Notes under the pieces: model-generated | Databases searched by the model: none | Seen by the model: only the letters and a program-made list of their open reading frames with translations | What the model was told of the DNA's origin: nothing | DNA from: CAZSDP01 sp964605665 | GTDB lineage: Bacteria > Planctomycetota > UBA8108 > UBA1146 | Assembly (NCBI GenBank): GCA_964605665.1 | Contig: CAZSDP010000046.1 | Location: forward strand, 1-9,838 | Reading direction: 5' to 3' | DNA: 9,838 nucleotides | Translations under genes and position numbers: made by a program | Part shown: positions 6,692-9,838 of the stretch, in pieces | How positions within the stretch are numbered: position 1 is the stretch's first letter | Layout of the letters: each line of letters starts with the position of its first letter

Positions 6692-7783
6692 TCAGTGCTC
6701 TTCAGGAGAGGGGGGAGTGGCCCGTCGTGCAAGCGCTCGATCGGCAAGCACCAACGCCACCATCGCTTCCACCACCGGGACCGCTCGGGGAAGAACACAA
6801 GGATCGTGACGGCCGGTCCCCTCAAACTCGACCGCCTGACCCTCTAAGTCGACGGTGCTCTGCTTCGTGGCGATCGTCGACGTCGGCTTAAATCCGACGC
6901 CACAAACCAATGTCGACCCACTGGAAATTCCGCCGAGTTGACCACCGCTACGATTGGTGGTCGAGGTCGGCCCCGACGCGCCCGGCACCAACCGGTCGTT
7001 GTTCTGGGATCCGGTCCGAGCAGTACTCGCGATACCGTCCCCTGATTCGAAAGCCACCGCCGCGGGAAGGGAGAGAAGTCCATGCGCGAAGAGCGCCTTC
7101 AATTTGCTGAAGAGTGGATCCCCCCAACCGGCGGGTACCCCACGCGCTGCGACCCGTACCCAACCTCCGAGGGAATCGCCACCGTCGCGCGCTTCCACGA
7201 TCAGTGAACTCATCGATTCCGCGGCGACACGATCAGGACAACGCACCGCGACTGCGCTGACTTCGCTTCGAGTGACCGTTTCTGGATCGACCTCCGCCGC
7301 GACTTCTCCCACTCGATCGACCCAACCGACGATCTCGATCGGAGCCACCGTTTGCAGGATCGCCTCCGCCACCACTCCCGCCGCAACACGCGCCGCGGTT
7401 TCGCGAGCACTCGCCCGGCCCCCGCCGCGTGGATCTCGGTGGCCATAGCGCGCCTCGGTGGTCCAATCCGCATGTCCCGGACGATAGAGGGTCGAGATCT
7501 CCGCGTAGTCGCTCGGGCGAGCGTCCACCGAGTCGATCCAAATCGCTAACGGAGATCCGATGGTGCGGCCTTGGTAGACCCCCGAGAGAATCTGCGGGGT
7601 GTCGGGCTCTTGCCGGGGGGAGCTCAAATCTTGACCAGGTCGCCGACGCGCGAGCGCCTCGCTCAACTGCTCCTCAGTCACCGAAATCCCCGCGGGAACG
7701 CCGTCCAACACGCAACCGATCCCCGGTCCGTGGGACTCTCCCCAGGTCGTCACTCGTAGAACTTCGCCGAAGGTGTTGCTCAT
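6692..7783 (-). CDS. aroC: Chorismate synthase
   Basis: 363 residues from ATG 7783, normal length for the family. It converts 5-enolpyruvylshikimate-3-phosphate to chorismate, the last step of the shikimate pathway, using reduced FMN in the cytoplasm. The N-terminus has TWGESHGPGIG (13-23), then RRRPGQ (47-51 region). The core signature YGHRDPRGGGRASARETA lies at about 113-130, and GRHDPCVLPRAVPVVEAM near the C-terminus matches the third family signature. The frame extends 12 codons further upstream, but that would overlap the divergent mutY leader and adds residues absent from the family, so the ATG before SNTFGEVLR is chosen. No good ribosome-binding site precedes it; TACATT lies 7 nt before the ATG, so the mRNA could be leaderless. 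The AhpD-like gene follows after 63 bases. Very secure. Confidence 0.97.
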   Translation of the reverse strand: MSNTFGEVLRVTTWGESHGPGIGCVLDGVPAGISVTEEQLSEALARRRPGQDLSSPRQEPDTPQILSGVYQGRTIGSPLAIWIDSVDARPSDYAEISTLYRPGHADWTTEARYGHRDPRGGGRASARETAARVAAGVVAEAILQTVAPIEIVGWVDRVGEVAAEVDPETVTRSEVSAVAVRCPDRVAAESMSSLIVEARDGGDSLGGWVRVAARGVPAGWGDPLFSKLKALFAHGLLSLPAAVAFESGDGIASTARTGSQNNDRLVPGASGPTSTTNRSGGQLGGISSGSTLVCGVGFKPTSTIATKQSTVDLEGQAVEFEGTGRHDPCVLPRAVPVVEAMVALVLADRALARRATPPSPEEH

Positions 7784-7822
7784 GACGGTCAATGTAGTGC
7801 AATGACGCGAGGGAGTCACCGA
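7784..7822. promoter_or_regulatory. Divergent aroC/mutY intergenic region
   Basis: Only 39 bases separate the two divergent start codons, so the promoters must overlap each other or the coding regions. Toward aroC (minus strand) a TACATT sits 7 nt before the ATG, consistent with a leaderless transcript. Toward mutY (plus strand) the sequence supplies AGGGAG 7 nt before the ATG. No clear -35 boxes were identified. Confidence 0.4.
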
Positions 7823-8938
7823 ATGAGGAGGATTTCGGCCGTGTCAACTTCGTCGCGGAAGCGGATCAGCCCTACGAAAGCGGGGGATCCGCTCGCCATC
7901 ACCGTCCCTCTCGCCGCCTGGTACGCCGAGGCGAAACGCGACCTTCCTTGGCGTCAGACCCGCGATCCCTATCGAATTTGGCTCTCCGAGATCATGGCAC
8001 AACAAACCCAAATCGCCGTGGTGATCCCCTATTACGAGCGATTTCTTCGCGACTATCCCACCATCCACCAGCTGGCGGCAGCCCCCCTCGAAGAGGTCCT
8101 GGAACGGTGGGCGGGTCTCGGCTACTACTCCCGGGGACGCAACTTGCACCGCGCCGCATCGCAGATCGTCTCCGAATGGAAAGGGGAGTTCCCCACCGAT
8201 TGGGAGTCGATTCGCGCCCTCCCCGGAATCGGCGACTACACCGCGGCCGCCATCAGCAGCATCGCATTTGGGCAACCGTACGCCGTGATCGACGGTAACG
8301 TCGAGCGGGTGCTCTCCCGACACGGGGCGATCGCCAGCGATCCAAAACGGGGTGAAGGAAAGCAAGCCGTCCGCAGCGGTGCCGAACAAGCGCTCGATTC
8401 AGAACACCCCGGAGATCACAACCAAGCGATGATGGAATTGGGAGCGCTGATCTGTACCCCCCGACAACCGCAGTGCGACCTTTGTCCGATCGCGGAGAGC
8501 TGCCGCGGCCTCGCCACCGGAAAACCGGAACAGTTCCCTCCGCCGAGGCAGAGAAGAAGCGCGGAAACTCAGCACTGGGTCGCGCTGGTGGTGGGAGATC
8601 GGGAAGAGAGTTGGGTGATCGATCGAGGTCGAGAAGAGGAGTTACTTCCGGGACATCGAGGTGTGCCACTGATTCGAATTCCGGGGAGTGAGCCACCGAG
8701 TGAGGCGAGAATTCTTCAAGTCGCGGGTGAGGCACTCGCCCGCCTCAGCGAGAATTCCGACTTACCAGGAACGCCACTCGAAATGGTTCGGCACTCGATC
8801 ACCTACCGTCGCTTGATGATCTACCCGGTCCGATTCCCCGGCCCCCTCCGCGCTGATGGAGCGACGAAAGTCGTCGCGAAGAATCGAGGGAAGTTTCCCG
8901 CACTCTTTCGAAAGATCTTCGACTCCATCGACCACTGA
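7823..8938 (+). CDS. mutY: A/G-specific adenine DNA glycosylase
   Basis: 371 residues from ATG 7823, close to the usual MutY length. It removes adenine mispaired with 8-oxoguanine in base excision repair. Landmarks in order: LPWR (41-44); SEIMAQQTQ (55-63) with catalytic E56; the helix-hairpin-helix LPGIGDYTAAAI (133-144); VIDGNVERVLSR (155-166) with catalytic D157; and a four-Cys iron-sulfur motif C211-x6-C218-x2-C221-x5-C227. From about 250 a degenerate Nudix-like C-terminal domain (HWVALVVG...) would recognise 8-oxoguanine. An upstream in-frame ATG at 7802 exists, but AGGGAG 7 nt before 7823 favours the shorter form. The N-terminus still carries about 25 extra basic residues before the family core. 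It is divergent from aroC and convergent with a uracil-DNA glycosylase-like gene. Very secure. Confidence 0.97.
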   Translation: MRRISAVSTSSRKRISPTKAGDPLAITVPLAAWYAEAKRDLPWRQTRDPYRIWLSEIMAQQTQIAVVIPYYERFLRDYPTIHQLAAAPLEEVLERWAGLGYYSRGRNLHRAASQIVSEWKGEFPTDWESIRALPGIGDYTAAAISSIAFGQPYAVIDGNVERVLSRHGAIASDPKRGEGKQAVRSGAEQALDSEHPGDHNQAMMELGALICTPRQPQCDLCPIAESCRGLATGKPEQFPPPRQRRSAETQHWVALVVGDREESWVIDRGREEELLPGHRGVPLIRIPGSEPPSEARILQVAGEALARLSENSDLPGTPLEMVRHSITYRRLMIYPVRFPGPLRADGATKVVAKNRGKFPALFRKIFDSIDH

Positions 8939-8986
8939 CTGCAACAACTGCTCGATCGAAGTAGCGCAGAGATGAAGAGCAGCACC
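8939..8986. other. Convergent mutY / UDG-like intergenic gap
   Basis: 48 bases between the two stop codons. Only a weak CTGC...GCAG pairing is visible and there is no T-run, so no bidirectional terminator is apparent. Confidence 0.4.
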
Positions 8987-9631
8987 TTAAGCTAACGCCG
9001 CAACTCCTTCGAGGAACGCTGACTTCCCCCCCATCGATGGATGCCGTACATACTGCGCATCAACCCCGAAGGTCGATAGCCCGCGCTCAGCGACACGCCC
9101 GATCGCGACCGGCGTCGCAGCGGGGAAGAGCTCGAGAAACTGGGTCAGCAACTCGAGCCCCGCCTCGATCTCTGGTCTCTTTGGAGCTCGATTGGAGAGG
9201 GGCTCGCCGGGGCGGTAGGGGTGCCAAGGGACGGTGTTCCAAAGGACACAATCGCGTCGCTCACGAATTCCCTCCCAGACGATTCTCGCCGAGTGCTCCC
9301 GCTTGAGAGGGCCACCGAGACTCGATCGTTTCAAGCGGCAACCTTCTGTCCAAGGGAGGGGATCTTCTCCCACGAGCAGGTTCTCGCCGGTGAAGGGAAT
9401 CCCGGAGAATCGGCAACCGTTGTATCCCACCGCCTCCCCCACCAGGACATATCGAGCACCTTCGTGAACGCGCAGATACTCGCGCAGATTCGCAAGCCGC
9501 CGCTGCGGTCCATCGGGGACCTCGAGCTCGAGATCGCAATCACGATATGGGTGAAAGAGAGTCTCCGGACAAGGCTGCCGAAGAGACTTCACCAACTGAG
9601 TCAGACGAGCAGAGAAGGAAGATGGCGCCAT
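8987..9631 (-). CDS. Uracil-DNA glycosylase superfamily protein
   Basis: 214 residues from ATG 9631, TAA stop. Motif A is GEAVGYNGCRFSGIPFTGE (65-83), related to the GEAPG...G-x-PF pattern of uracil-DNA glycosylases. LWNTVPWHP (130-138) fits the strand that follows, and VRHPSMGG (195-202) is the motif B region, with HPS as in this superfamily but followed by GG. No family 4-type four-Cys iron-sulfur pattern is evident. The expected role is removal of uracil or another damaged base from DNA, with substrate range unknown. The frame continues upstream to ATG 9703 and into a poly-Gly/Pro stretch ending at 9826. The start at 9631 is preferred because the mature family begins with a sequence like this; its GAGGA is 13-14 nt away, so the start is uncertain. 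Convergent with mutY, giving two base-excision glycosylases side by side. Confidence 0.87.
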   Translation of the reverse strand: MAPSSFSARLTQLVKSLRQPCPETLFHPYRDCDLELEVPDGPQRRLANLREYLRVHEGARYVLVGEAVGYNGCRFSGIPFTGENLLVGEDPLPWTEGCRLKRSSLGGPLKREHSARIVWEGIRERRDCVLWNTVPWHPYRPGEPLSNRAPKRPEIEAGLELLTQFLELFPAATPVAIGRVAERGLSTFGVDAQYVRHPSMGGKSAFLEGVAALA

Positions 9632-9838
9632 GTCGATCGTTGCTTCCTCAAAAGTTGTCGAACCGGTGAGACCTGGGGACTGCGTCAGAAGAATGGTGAT
9701 CATGGGGAAGGAACGTGACGAGCGCAAACAAAAGAATGGCGGGCGCGGCGGGGGTCCGCCCCCCCCCCCGCCACCGCGAGCGGGGACGACATGCTTTAAA
9801 CCCGCGGGGAAGACGGCCGCCCGCAAAACCCTGCGATG
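9632..9838. other. GC-rich, low-complexity end of the window
   Basis: No gene is supported. The open minus-strand frame here would encode poly-Gly and Pro/Arg-rich sequence and is rejected. Features are an 11-C run (9759-9769) and a hairpin GGCGG-GGGT-CCGCC (9747-9760), possibly leader of the UDG-like gene. The composition differs from the rest of the window and may be a contig-end artefact. Confidence 0.5.

Noticed and set aside
7784..7819. Upstream start for aroC at 7819
   Set aside because: It adds 12 residues before the conserved N-terminus and runs across the mutY leader.
7844..8735. Minus-strand frames opposite mutY
   Set aside because: Antisense to a certain mutY with all catalytic motifs; no protein character.
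142..8938. Genome-wide reassignment of UGA to Trp or Gly
   Set aside because: TGA ends several genes at the right place (142, 3030, 4013, 6059, 6692, 8936), and the AhpD-like site calls for Cys or selenocysteine, not Trp or Gly. For the coiled-coil gene alone, GGA-to-TGA errors remain possible because Gly would also fit locally.
9632..9826. N-terminal extension of the UDG-like protein to 9826
   Set aside because: It would add poly-Gly and Pro-rich sequence from a low-complexity tract not expected in the family.

Overview
The window looks like a high-GC Gram-negative bacterial chromosome fragment. The gene types point to an uncultivated lineage such as Planctomycetota, Myxococcota or a neighbouring phylum. 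This rests on protein style (a large VWA/amidotransferase-like membrane protein next to a coiled-coil membrane protein and an NHL-repeat lipoprotein). The phylum cannot be fixed from the sequence alone. Genes are tightly packed, and no mobile element, CRISPR array, tRNA or rRNA is visible.

Layout. 1-62: short degenerate tandem repeat. 142-5761 (minus strand, read right to left): a three-gene operon with 4-base stop/start overlaps. It encodes a membrane coiled-coil protein (4013-5761), an NHL-repeat lipoprotein (3030-4016) and a 963-residue VWA/amidotransferase-like membrane protein (142-3033). 5762-6058: gene-free leader region of the operon. 6059-6628 (minus): AhpD-like peroxidase-related protein. 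6692-7783 (minus): chorismate synthase aroC. 7823-8938 (plus): adenine glycosylase mutY, divergent from aroC across 39 bases. 8987-9631 (minus): uracil-DNA glycosylase superfamily protein, convergent with mutY. 9632-9838: GC-rich, low-complexity end with an 11-C run.

The main observation is UGA recoding. Two genes are split by in-frame TGA codons that are best read as selenocysteine. In the AhpD-like gene one TGA (6383-6385) falls exactly on the second active-site Cys of the family (C-F-Y-U, with the expected Glu and His at AhpD spacing). This resembles a known kind of bacterial selenoprotein. In the membrane coiled-coil gene two TGAs (4439-4441 and 4415-4417) follow a CxxC motif, giving CPDC-x4-U-x7-U. 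The same frame then stays open for 133 codons and ends in the GTGA overlap with the next gene. Each of these TGAs is followed, after exactly 12 nt, by a clean hairpin. The second hairpin has loop AGGUUU, close to the AGGUCU loop of the E. coli fdhF SECIS as I recall it. I know of no described selenoprotein of this family, so this is the best candidate for an undescribed system: a membrane-anchored, double-selenocysteine redox or metal-binding module attached to a VWA/NHL envelope operon.

How the genes may work together. The operon probably encodes an envelope-associated complex: lipoprotein propeller, membrane coiled coil and large VWA protein. Its function is unknown. The right half holds housekeeping and DNA repair genes (aroC, mutY, a UDG) and an AhpD-like antioxidant-type protein. 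No selA, selB, selC or selD lies in the window, so the selenocysteine reading predicts they are elsewhere in the genome.
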